Below, one piece after another: positions 47,901 through 60,590 of a stretch of 64,000 nucleotides of DNA. The stretch lies in contig NC_133932.1 of the NCBI RefSeq assembly GCF_031877795.1, forward strand, positions 40,562,180 to 40,626,179, given 5' to 3'. The first letter of the stretch is position 1. The number at the start of each line of letters is the position of its first letter. The DNA is from Strix aluco. Lineage: Eukaryota > Chordata > Aves > Strigiformes > Strigidae. The position numbers were made by a program, and so were the translations under genes. The notes under the pieces were generated by a model. It searched no databases. It had not been told where the DNA came from and saw only the letters and a list, made by a program, of their open reading frames with translations.

Positions 47901-50900
47901 AGCCCGGAGGGCATCAGTCATGCTGCCATCTGAGGTGTGCCAGGTTCTCAAAGCATCCCCACTGAATGGTGCCTGTTTTGCAGCTTCTACCTGCCACGGC
48001 AGCCCTTTCTCTGCCTGGAGCTAAACACTGGGGTGAGAGAAGAAGTTAGGCCTGAATATTATGAAAGTATTTGCTGAAGAAAAACCTGACGTAAAATAGC
48101 TGGCTAACAACTGATACTAAAATGCGAAGGGTGAAATCTGTTCGTGTGGGTGAACAGTTTCATAATGTATGTCCTGAAAGCTGATCTAACCTGTGTCTCA
48201 AAATGGACAGGAGAAGGATGGGCACTTTGGTTAGTGAGGGAAAGATGTTGTCCACTTCTTTGCATATGTACACAGACTGGCTTAAAAATATCTAGTGCTG
48301 ATGAAACCTACCAAGTTAGCAGCTGGTGAGAAATCCCGCTCCTCTGCACAGACAGTGATGGTCTGGTCTTATCCAAATCAACACAACAGTGTCAGGCTCA
48401 TACTCTATGCTAATTAAGTCTTTGATGTCCAGGGGTCTTAATTAGGGTTAGTGGTGTGCTGTCGTGAGTTACTGGTTTCCAGTTGTTCCCAGATTGCACC
48501 AATCCAGGATACCGCATTCCCCTTCTCTTTTCTGTCCTTCTTACCTTCCTCTGCCTCTCTTCTCAGGCACCCCCTCAGCAGCTCTGCCTTGGGTACCCAC
48601 AGCTCAGACCTTCCTCACTCCTCTCTTTCTCCACAGCCCTGTCTGTCCCTGCTTCTGCAGCCCAGCAATGCTGCCTCTGGTCAGTGGGGCTCTGCACTGC
48701 CCTTCCTTCCCTCTACTGCTGATACATCTCCCTCTCCCTGCTGCCAGCTGGGACACCTCCTCATGGACCAAAAACCTGAGCTGGGCCAGGAAATTCAGGT
48801 CTTCTAAGTCCTCAGAGAGGCACCTAATGATTAAATATTTAATTAAAACTGACACGGTTCCTAAGCCAAAGAGAGAAGCACATACTGCATACCTTATTTT
48901 ATGTCATAGGGAGATTCAGCTCCTGGTTGAGCAAATATGAAATAAACTTCTGTAAATAAATAAATGTAGAAACGTATACCAAATATCTACATTTTACCTA
49001 CAGGGGTTTTTTGTTTGTTTTGGGGTTTTTTTTGCATTAGATCAGTAAGTCTTGCCTAGGCTGACCAGAGCACATCAGCTGGCCCTTGCACATCCCTGTT
49101 GTGCATCCTAGTGCAGCTCACATGGTGGGGATCTCTCCCCTACTCTGAGTGAGGAGACAGATCACCTTGCCTGTTTGGGGGCTTCAGGACCCAGGGCTGG
49201 TAGGTGGTAGGTCAGAGGTAGTATGTAGAGCCCTACCTGCTGCCAGAAGAACCGAGGAAAGCTTTTGTTTAGACAAAACACAGAAAAAGCAGATTTCCAG
49301 GCTACTGGAACAGCCCTTCTGCTCCGGGAGAACCGCATGGTTAAAACTTAGTTATTCTTGCTGTGCAAGGTAAGAGTGAAAGGTAAAAGCTGATGTAACA
49401 GCTTATGAAGCTTCATAGGTAGAAGTTTGTGAAGACAGAAGTTAAAAGAATTTATTATTATCATTAGGTACAAGTGCTTTCATTCTGTGAGGGGAGCATC
49501 TAGATCTGTGGCCCACATTTTAATCCACAGTAATTTTTTATAGCAATCTTGATCATGTAAAACTCATGCTGTACTTATTAGATTAATATACCACTAATTC
49601 TCTTACTTGTTATAAGTGAAATTAAATAGCTTGATTTGGTTTATTGCCAGTTTCTTCTGTTAGTAATCCCACTCCTGCTTTCCAGCATTTCAGTCTCATT
49701 TTAGGTTGTGCTTTATGCTTCTGCAGCTCTGTGACTGTACCTGTACATGCTGAAACCCTGCTATGAGGAGCAGTCCGACTCTGGAAACTGTTAGAGAATA
49801 TAAAAAAAAAAATCAAGCATAAGATTTATTCAGACAGTACTATTTTATGCTGCAAAGTAAAAGCAAAAAAGGAGCCACTGGAATCATGTATCCAAATTTT
49901 TCACAGTTTCTGACAACACTGAGAATGTCTTTGATTTCATAGATGAATGACTTGAACTGTTCTTGCCTCCAAGGCAAATCTGTGAAATATCCAGAAGGAA
50001 TGATGCCTTGAAGATATATTGATGGGTAACGAGGAGATTGCTGTATAGTTACTGGTACCTGTGCTATTGGAACAAAGCAGTACTATTATAACAAAAGCAG
50101 CATCACCTGAAAGCAGATGAGTTAGAGAGGAAATTGCCCTTTTATTGTGCTATATTCTTCTCTGAAGGAAGGAAGGAATATGTTATATTACTGTGATATC
50201 TTTACTGAAGATATTTTCTAGTTAGTGCTTGTCAAATTTAGACTCAGAAAAGCTGATTTTTATTTTAAACCTTCCTGCCTTCATAGCACCATCTGCTGGT
50301 ACTTCATGGGTCGTGTAGGCTGCTGCTGGAGAGCTGTGTTCCTCTGTATTTTCCAGAGGAGTATAAAGATCTGGTATTCGTTGCAACGTGGTTGTGTTAT
50401 GGAGCTGTAATAGCATTTTTTAAGTTACACTTCCATTTTGTATCCATTCATCCGGAAAGGGTCTGTTTTTTGAAAATAATTCTTATTCACATGATGAAAA
50501 CCATTAAAAGGAACAGGAATGTTTGCATTATGGGGACTAATGCCTGAGTGATGATTTGTGGGCTTGGCCCCTTACATTTCTTGTAAGCTCATCCACAGCT
50601 TTGTGGCTCTGCAGAGAAAAAGGTAGTGCTCTACCAGATCTGAACAAAATGTGTCAAAGAGGTTTTGGTTGAACTTGACAGATTTTCAATTATGGCTTTT
50701 GTTTGATGTTTCATTGCATCCTATTTATTTCTTTCACAAACATGAATGAATTGGCTACATTTGAGGGAAATTGGTGATAACTGATGAAATTTTAAAATGT
50801 AAATGTAGGAGATAATATTAGGTCTGAACTGTGTTGAGGGTGTCAAAGAATATTTTTATGATTTTATTAGTGGGTTCTAGCCTTGGACCTGTAGATGGGT

Positions 50901-53900
50901 TGTGAAGGTCCAGTGACCTTTTCTCAGTAAAGGTTATCTTTCTCTTTTAAACCATAACACTGATTTGAATATCCTGTGTCTCCAAAAAAACAAACTCTCC
51001 TATTTCTATTCACAAACTTATCTAAATGCTTTAAAAGATATAATACTCACATTTTAATCTTGTTGACAACTTAGTTGTTTCTAGGAAAAAAAGTCTAACT
51101 GAGCTCTATCTAAGATACAAAGACATCAAAATGTCTCCTAAAAATATATACAAAGCAGTTAATGTTCTTTCTAGCCATTAAATATTCCTGAAGACTTAAC
51201 ACTGCATTAGGGAAATGAAGTACAATTAGAGTGTAGGCTTATGTGGAGCTAGGAAATAAAGAGGTTTCTGAAATAACTGTTATTGTAGGCAAAATGTTAA
51301 TTCCCTGACAAAGAAGGTCATGGAGAAAATTTTGGTTACTGGTATCTGAATCAGCAGGGTTTCCTATCCAGCTGTATGTTGGAGCCCCATGCCCTGGTAC
51401 GCTTGCTCCTCTGACTCCCTGCCCAAACAGCCCCACGTGGGGCTAGTAAACCTGAGGGGTCCTGTTTCCCATGGCACTCCTTCACTAACTCAGTCTTGCA
51501 GCTGTGTGACTGCATTGTATTGCACTGAACCGCGAGAATGGACTTACCTCAGCATGTTTGTACGGACGTTCGATCTGGGTTGGTCTGGGCTCCCAGGGAT
51601 ATCCTATGGGACTGGATTGTTCTTGCAGTCCAGGTGTCCTAAGAGACTTCATTAAGCCTGCATAGCAAGATGTGAGATCTTGTACCTCAAGGAAACTTTA
51701 TCAACTGCAGGCATCTAAAGCAAGAAAGAAGAAGGAATTTGTAAAGCAAGAGAAAGAAGAGAGAATCTTTTGGGAGGATGGCTGTGGAAGGTCAGCTTGT
51801 GAATCCATATAAAATACTTTCATCGACTCTGTTGCCATAGTTTCGACAGCTGCATGTTAGATTGTGTGTATTTATTTTACAACATTGGTGTGAGGTGTTG
51901 TTATTTTAAGGATGAGATCTCTCTGTTTCAAGGATAGAGGTGCTTGTTCACGATCAGATAGGATAACTAAGATGTAAAAGAGAATTGAATTGGCATCATC
52001 TACATCCCAGTTGCACACTAAATCCTTTGCTATAACCTCCTTCTCTTAGTACAGAAAGTTTGGTGTGTCACTTCAGCTGAGTGAAGTACAGCTGAGCTTC
52101 CTGAATACTTCAGTGTACTGCATTTTTGCAAAAGAAGTGAGCTCCAATTTAGACACCAGAATAAGTGGTTTTTTGAAAATCTGTTCCCAAATGTCAGTCC
52201 CAACAGTGAATTCGGAGGGCTTGAGGTTAAACACAAGTACATTACTTGGCTTTCATTCACTGTCAAATTTTGTGTGTGTAGGTGGCAAGCTCAAACAGCA
52301 CCTGCCAACTGCTTATTGGTTATTGGCTTAGCACAGAGTTGTTAGTCTTGTCCTTTATGTTTAGTTCTGAGGTATCCATTTTGTGTATTATTTTCTGCTT
52401 TCAGAATTGTATGAAAAATTGTGAAATGTAAGGTTCAAAAAAGTACACAGTCTCAAAGCAGAAGTTCTAATTTAAAATGACTTTGAAATTGACAAAGAAA
52501 AATTGCATCTGAAATCAGTTATCAATGCACAGCTCATTGTTATGCACAGCTCTAACTACATTCAAAAGATGCAGTGTATCAGCCATTGAATGTACAGGAG
52601 AAACTAAAGAATCGTATTAACATTTTTTGGACTGACTTTTAAAAAGAGTGTCTGGTTTGTAACCACAGGGTATTTATTGAGACCTGTTCTTTGTGTCCTG
52701 AACTCTCATCAGAATGTGAAGTCCTGTATGCTTCAAGCAGGATATGCACACAAATGTACTAATATGTTTTAGGTGATCTTGTTTGAGTGTGTCTTAGGTG
52801 ATAACTGTAAAAAGGACTTTGTTATCTGGTAAATACACTTTCCTTGTTCTTGCAACTTTTGATATCACATGCAGAGTTAGTTTATAATTCCTATACAGCT
52901 TTATTTACATGAGTTCTGACCAATGGGTCCCTCTACTCAGCCCCTTTTAATAATCTGTATTTTGCAGTCACCTACTGCAAAGTCATTGTTGTCCCCAGCT
53001 TTGTTTTGAACATTGTGTCTCAGCTCTATCAAGTGCTGGCTATGACCCTGTCTTCTTTCTTCTTACTGATATGTTTGTGTAAAGGATATTTGAGCGATGA
53101 TATGTCTTGGGAGGGTTGTTTCAATACATGTTACGCAAGTAATGCAACTCTTCCTTACCTACCTTCCCTGCCAGAAAAGACATTTGCTTTGTGTGAATGG
53201 GTTTGTTTATGGTCAAGGTGGTGGCAAGCTTTGCTGAATCTTCCATGTGTGAATCTGCATTTTGAAAACGTCTTTACACAATAATGATCAAAACTGTCAC
53301 AGACAGAGTTTTTATGCCAGGGAACATTTTATGGTGTTTTCCTCTTTAAATCAAGTATCAGGTTTGAGAGTTATTTGAAAGATCCATTTAAAGTAAGAAT
53401 GGAGGATTGAAGGAAATCCTTTATGTCACACTAAAGAACCTTTTCTGGAAAGTGTCTTCCAAAAGAAGAGGCACGCCACACAAATTGGTTCCCAGCTTTG
53501 GGAGCTGCATGAATTGTCCTGGGGCTTAGGTTGACTTGAACTAGCTGAGTGGAAAATAAAAATCACTTTGGAGCCAAACCAGGTTGAGAGGTAGCTGTGA
53601 GGCTGGCCCACTATCATTTCATTTCTCTGTATTCATCTCCAAGTGTAATTCTTTCCTTGTACTTTGCATATCGATATAAGACAGACACAAAATTCTGTCT
53701 CCTATTTAAGACAACTGCCCCCTTCACAAAGGATTGGTGAAATTACCAGGGAGGTGTATTGGATCACTTGGTGCCAAGTGGCCAAGTTGAGATGGAGGGG
53801 TTGCCAAAACCCTGCAGTGCGCTCCTGCCCTGAGCTGCACAGGCTTGTCTGGAGGCTGGGAGGGATGGAGGAGAAGAGTCTCCCCATCAGCACCTTGTAG

Positions 53901-56900
53901 CCAGGATCTCTCTGGCACTGGGCAGTGCAGACACGAAGAGGTTTGAGATGAGAAGTTCTGCTGGAACCAGGCAGATGCCATATGCCCTTCTTCATTTCTG
54001 TGCTTTCATAAACTGTGCCCAAATAGTTGGTTTGCCAAAGTGAAGGCTCAGGTTCTGCCAGAGTAGCTCTGGATTAGGGAGAGAAGGTTGATAGCTGTAT
54101 CTCCTTGCTGATGCTCTCTTGCTGCCTGGTAACTTGTCTTCTAGCAGCTCACTTCTACACTGCCAGATATCTTCCTCTGGGAGAAGTCTTTTCATTTTTA
54201 ATTCTGTATGGGAAACAGCCTCGTCTATGGTAGTTTTGAAGGAGTGTTGTCATGTCATAAGGTGCAGTTCTGGTTTTGAACCAAAGCCTAATGCTCCAAG
54301 TACATACGCACACACACCATTTTACATGTGTGAACAGCATCGTGCTTGTTAAATATGAATATTTCCAGGACCGTTGCCCAGTTCTGCAGATACAGCATTC
54401 TAAGATTATCCATTTGCTGTCTTTCCATCAAATATATTCATTGCAGGAATAGAAAGATTTCTTTTTACTATCTGCCAACCATGGAAACTCTGAAAGTCAA
54501 ACTATTCTTTCTGGCTTATGAATCATCACCCCTAACCTTAACTCAGTGATCACAGGGGAACACTTAGGCCGTGGTTAACATAAATTCTTCTGATCACAAA
54601 GATTCTGTAGTATGGTGTTACATTACTCATTATTTTTTTAATAATGCCTATATAGAATCCCACTCATGATCTTTCAGATACCTTAGTTCAATGGAGCTAA
54701 GGGAATAAAACAGTGGAGAATTATTTTTAGTCCTTTGAGACAGATAGATCTGACATTAAGTATATTATGAATGCAGAAGAGATATCACTTTGCTGACTAA
54801 AGTTAACTGAAAATCAAAATAATATATTGCTTCAAGGTGGCAGCTTTTATTTACTCTGAGATATGATGCTCTGGCTAGAGGTGAAAATGTATGTGTGTGC
54901 TGGATGTGAGAAGAATACTTCAAGAGATGGTATTCTTCATTATTAATATCGCTTTTGGACATACTGTGATTATTTATACCTATAAGAAGAAAAGTGTGTT
55001 TTGCATCAAAGGCAATTATGCCAGTTAACAGCATGTTCAGGCTAAGATAATTGACTGAACAATCTTTTAATACTTTGCCCCTTTCAAACCTGTTGCTTGG
55101 ATACCACTTTCTCTGAACTATTATGTACCTTGCTGAAAATTAAATAGTAAAGAAAAGATTTTAGCAGCTCTTTCTTTTGTCTTTTCCACATTCTCCTTCT
55201 CCAAAACGCTATATTAAAAAAATAATTTCAGAAGTGGAGTCAAAGAATTACGACTTTCTGGCAGCAGAATACTGACAGGAACAGCTGGCAAATGCAGCTT
55301 ATGCACAATCTAATTTCAAACCTTTATTTTCTAGATTTTTTTTTTTCTTGCATGCAAGCTTTTCCTTCCTCTTCCAAGGGTATTTGTCTTTGAGATGCAA
55401 TGAACAGATTCTCAAATTATAGACATCCTGAAGTAACTGGATAATGCATCCAGGTAAGTCTCTTACTAGTAAGAATGGTTTGTTCCCTGCTCAGTTCTAC
55501 TCACTCACTAAAATATGTAATCTGAAAGTGTGAGGCAGTGTTTGTGATTTGAGGATTTTGTATAATGAAATACTTTTTGGCGTCCATCTAAATGCCAGGT
55601 ATTCTATTGAATTATATCCTGCCATGAACTGCTGTGATCTCTTTAAGCAATGAACTGCTACTTTATCTATACACAAAAGCCTCTCAGAAATGCCAGAGGT
55701 GTCTTGATGCAAGGCTTTAGATTTGCCTACAGGACTCATTTCACATTTCGCTGTTGCAGCATGTTTGGGAAACCTCCGGGTTTACCTTGCTTCACTCTGA
55801 TACAAGTAAGAGGAAGGGCTGGGGATGAATGGTCTGGTTGGCTCAGCAAGCAATGTCTTTAGGATCACCATTTTCTGGGATCATCTTACCAATTAAGCCC
55901 AGGGCTTAAGTTATGTGACATTGCTACCTGAAAACTGAAGATTTTACAGTGAAGGTGCAACCTCTGATCAGGGAAGTCACTTGTTTACAGGGAAGATGGC
56001 AACTCCAACCCAGGCATGTTTTGACCTAGATTAGGCAAAGAGGTATTTATTAGAGATTTGTCCCAACGAAGATGACTTTTGTTGCCTGGTGGAAGGCAAA
56101 GAAGATCTCCTGCCTGTTCCCTGTGTCCCCTGTGCCTGGGGAGGGTTGTCCCGCCTCAGGCCACAGACACCATGCTCCTCCCTGTGAGGCGCAGGGATGA
56201 CTGCCAAGGGTTTTGATGAAGCTTGTGTTAAGAGAACAGAGACAGTGAGGGAAAGAAAGCCTCATTCAAGTAGACACACGTGCTCTTCTTACAAGAGCAG
56301 AGCAGAAGCTCTTGTGCCAGGGTTGGTGGCTGTGGAGGGCATCAGCAGTGGGATTATACCTGTGAGGCTTGGAGGGGGAAATCACTTCCCTCTTCAGCAC
56401 CCTAACTGCCTGTTCATGGGCTGGTGGTGCAGTTTTCATCTCTCCCCTTCTATGCTTAACTGCACATAGGGCCTGTACCATGTAGGGGGACAACTTTTAT
56501 TTAGTGAAAATGCAGACAACAAATTTCACAGCATGATAGTGACTCAAGCAGACTCTTTGTATACCACAGGCTGTATCTTGGGAAGCAGCACGTATTGCAG
56601 TAAGTGAAAAGTCAGGACTTTGGTGTAGTTCATTGCTTCAGTGGGTGATGAGGCAGAGCTGCAAAGATTGCTGTGGTCCAGTTGTTTCGGCTTTCAGCTC
56701 CTCTCTGCTTCCTATCATCATGATAATGAGTGGAAGCAGCGGGGAGGTTCTTATCTGGATACAGAGTTGGACCGCAGACATCTTTAATCTGGATTTGGGG
56801 ATTTGCCCATGATCTCTAATGTGAAGGGAATGTTTTGTCATTTTAAGTTCATAGCTGAGCCAGTCAGCAGCACTGTCAAAGTGACTCACAGCAGTGCTGA

Positions 56901-59900
56901 GATTGTGACTCACTGCTGTGTCCTTTCTGGAAAGACACTAATCCTCCTTTCCTGCTGCTTGGGCTGTTTTGGGAACCACAACGTTAAGTACTGAAAGGCA
57001 CATTTATTAAATGACACATGCCAGGACTGGGTTTTGTTTGTAACAGTGAGGAAGTACTTTGTGGCCTCTCTGCTGTTGACTAGACGCTGACACATCTGGC
57101 ACCCAGGCACCAGAGGATGGAGAGATTTGGGCATTTGCTTCACTGGTTGGATTTGGGTGTCAAGCCTATTTCAGTCAGTAGGTCTTTGGGCTGGATTCAA
57201 GAGTTTTTCTTAACTACCAACATCTGTCAGATGGCAGCTCCCCGAATCCACCCTTCCTGGTCATGCTATTTTAAAGCACTTACATTTTAAATAATAATAA
57301 TAACAAAACCCTTCAAGATTTTTTTCTCTGAGTAATTTGTCCCCAAGGGACTTGGAAGTCTTCAGGTTTCTTCCTGACCAGTGACAGGATGTGGTGTATC
57401 CACCAGGAGTCATCTAACCCATTGCCACACAGGCAGTCTGGTGAAAAGCCTTTGGGATTATTTGTGGAGCAGGAGGAGCTGTGACTTATGAGTGTGCTAA
57501 GTAGTCTGGTAACTCTACCTCAGTTTATTGGTATAGCTCCTGCCTTAAAGCGTGACATTTCTGTTTTAAACCAACAGTTGGTTTGTTGTGGTCTCTTGGA
57601 GCCTATAGCTAGGGTGGGAATCATCTTACATATTTTTCATATCTTCAGATATTTGCAGAGGATGTCTTTATCTGAGCTAATCTTGCTGGGTTCCAATTAG
57701 TCAGTGGAGACAAACGGGCATTGCAGGGTGTGATTTATCTGACATGCTTTAGCTCTCTGCCTTGGGAGGACAGAAGTTGTACCCTAGAGGTGCCTGTTTC
57801 AGTACATCATAAAGTAGTTCGTGGGTGACAGCATGAACAGAAGGGTCTATACTGAGACAGGTGAACAACAGCCTCAGCATTTATTTAATGAGTACACACT
57901 CAAGATAAAATTTATCCATGCAAATGCCAGTTAACTTAGTTTCTGCAACTGTCTCCTGGGGCTTGGCCTTTGCATATTTTTTGAATTAATTAGGGGTAGG
58001 GTATTTTTCTTTTTTTTAACCAGCAGCGTTATGTATGTATGGATTCTTCTTTCTTGAGGGAGGCAGGCACATTTGTACAACTGTCCAGCACTGGCATGGC
58101 TGCACCGATTCACTCAAACTGTGCCAGTGTTTCTAAGTCTAACTGTTAAAAAGTCATGAAAGATTTTCAAACAACAAATCTGTGAAACTTTTAATTCATT
58201 TTCCCATACTAATAAAGTAGGGTAAAGCCTTCAGGCTGCATGACAGTTGTGAAGAAGCAGTCACATGCACACATTCAGAAAAAAGAGCCCTTCTCCCTGA
58301 CTCTCTGCAGGCAGCGTAGTGTTTACTTCGTTATCCTCAGACCTCCTCTGACTCAGAGCTTTCACTGTCCTGTACGTTTCCCCCCTTGCCTTCTTTTCCA
58401 TGTCTTTCTCTTCCATCTTTAATTGTGCATCCTGTCCCTCCTGCCAGCACAGCTTCTGAAAGCCTCTGTCTTCAACTAGACCCATGCTTGGAAGCAAGGC
58501 TGTGTGTTTCACATCCTTTTACTGTAGGCATGTACAAACCCTAATCAATACAGCCATCTTAGCTGGAGGAATGACCTCCAGCTTAAGCCTTAAGCCTCCT
58601 TAGGGCATCAGGGTGTGCAAGTTTTGGCAATTTATGTTCCTAAAATATGGTGTGAGGCAGAGTCCTTTCCAAGGAGGACAATGGGTTTGTAATGTTTTCT
58701 TTATATGTTAAAAAGTTTATTGAGAAAAATTCCAAGTGGAATTGCTTGTGTCTTCTAACTGCTATGCTTACACTTGACATTTCAGAGCTATGTGGTAGTT
58801 TCTGCCACCTTTTCTTACTATGATTTAGTTTGTTGGAGGTAAGTAGAAGTCCTGGAAGAAAAATTGTTGCAAATCTGATATAAATTTTTCAGGGTGACAG
58901 GGATCTTCTGTTTCTGCTTGTTGTTGGAATTTTTGACTATTGTTATCACAGTGAACACTGATGAAATTCAAAACAGCTCATTTTTTTCTTAAGAAATATC
59001 TGTCTTATAAAACAGAGGTTCACAAGTAGTGGTAAAGCAAAATAAGTCTCAGCAACAGCCTTGTTAGCTAAGATTTCTACTGTTAAAGGAAAAAGTGTAA
59101 AGTAGAAATCAATACTAATTTTTTTAAAATATGATTTCCCTAAAATATTAAATAATGGTGTAGTCTAAAAGCGGGATAAGTGCAAGATTCTGTGATGGTG
59201 TCAGGTTGGTATTTTACTGAAGTACCATGCATCCCTACTTCATTTGATAGGTGAAATCAGATGCTGGGCATGGTGCCAGGCAAAGATGGTCAGGGCACCC
59301 CATCAGCCTCAGTAGAGCTCGCAAGTTCATGCTTCCTACTAGGGCTTTATATGGAGTATGTTTTCACATGAAAGTGTGTAAAGGTGGTGTAACAGATGTT
59401 GGACTTCTAGTCACTAACAATTTTCACCTTTGATGGCATGAGGCTGTTCCATCCCACAGAAACACATGCACTCACTTGAATTCCCACGCTGCCCATATGC
59501 CTACATTTCAAAGTTTGTTACCTTATTAACTGGTGGAATATGCTCACTGTAATATTAGCAATGAGAAGCATTTAACTGCACCTTACATAGTCAAAGCCCA
59601 AAGTTTTAAATCTGCAAAACTCATCTGTTCCTAACCCATGAACTTCCATAAAATATGAAGGTTCAAAGGATTCTTACATTAAATTTTGCAAGTCCTCACT
59701 GTTTGCATTGCGGAAATTGAAATTTCACTGGAAATTGCAAGACAATATGTTCCACTGCCTACCTTTTTTTTGGTGCTCAGTTTGACAGGGCATTATGAGT
59801 TCATGACCACTGGCTGCTTTTGCTAGAGTTGATTGCTCCGTTCTCAAAGCACTCTCGTAGGTGTTAGAAATTCTAGCTTCAGTTCCTCGCTCTGTCTGAG

Positions 59901-60500
59901 AATTAATAGTATGGCCTATCTAATCTGCAAGTCCATTTTGTGAGAAACGTGTCCGTGTCGAGTCTTAACTTTAAAGGGAAGAATTCGGATCTATGACTCC
60001 CAAGGTGGGAGATGTTTCCTTGCAGATGAAAATAATGCATTATTCAAAACACAGGTCTTAATGATTGGGTTAATTTGCTCTGTATCAGATATGTGTAGAA
60101 CTACCAATTTAAAAAGCAAGATCTTTTTAGGACTGCAGGGAAAACCTTCCTTCCCTTGAAGAAGCAGCTACAAGTTTGGAATTGGCAGCGTGTCCTCTAG
60201 TGGAAGACGTGTTTCTTTTGAAACAATAAATAATGTCTATAATAAATGTCTAGGGTTGGAAGATGTCTCTGCTGCTGGAGCTGCCACTTTCATGAGCAGT
60301 GTGAACAGCGAGCTTTTAAATATGATGAGAATTATAAAAAAAATGCTATACTGTCATTGTAATCCACTACATTTTCATCCCTTCAAAAATCTCCCTATTA
60401 CCAAAAAGTAAACAACAAAATTTGTAACTGTTGAGTTTCTTCTCTGATTTTGTTTTCATATGGGACATTTCTCTTGTGCCTTTAACTGACCCTTCTGTGC
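41988..60500. other. noncoding stretch, no gene supported
   Basis: 18.5 kb of AT-rich sequence with only chance-length open frames. Simple T tracts lie at 43227-43244 and 44433-44446, and an (AAGG)-type run near 50166-50178. No exon or named repeat recognised. Confidence 0.45.
43227..43244. repeat. poly(T) run of 18
   Basis: Uninterrupted T18 on plus; could be the reverse-strand tail of an old retroposon, but no body is recognised. Confidence 0.85.
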
Positions 60501-60504
60501 AGAA

Positions 60505-60590
60505 AGGCACTATGATTTGGTGGCTCAGGTGTTGGCTTAGAACCAAGAAAATCTGGGTTCTCTTCCCGCAGATTTCCCAGCTATTGCATC
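60505..60590 (+). mobile_element. tRNA-derived SINE-like remnant
   Basis: GGTGGCTCAGGTGTTGGCTT resembles a tRNA A box, and 36 bases on GGGTTCTCTTCCC resembles a B box. The AGAACCAAGAAAATCTGGGTTC run then CCCGCAGATTTCCCAGCT is similar to the head of ancient amniote SINEs of the MIR or AmnSINE type as remembered. It is diverged, short and not a functional tRNA. Confidence 0.45.

Noticed and set aside
48451..48940. Overlapping plus-strand frames of 118 and 158 codons
   Set aside because: Pyrimidine-rich (TTC/CCT) low-complexity stretch that reads as Ser/Leu/Pro in all frames; no domain.
60190..60411. 73-codon plus-strand frame containing GRRVSFE, reminiscent of the N-terminus of CHCHD-type mitochondrial proteins
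   Set aside because: The match is limited to a few residues, the remainder does not fit that family, and there is no ATG at the start or clear splice donor.
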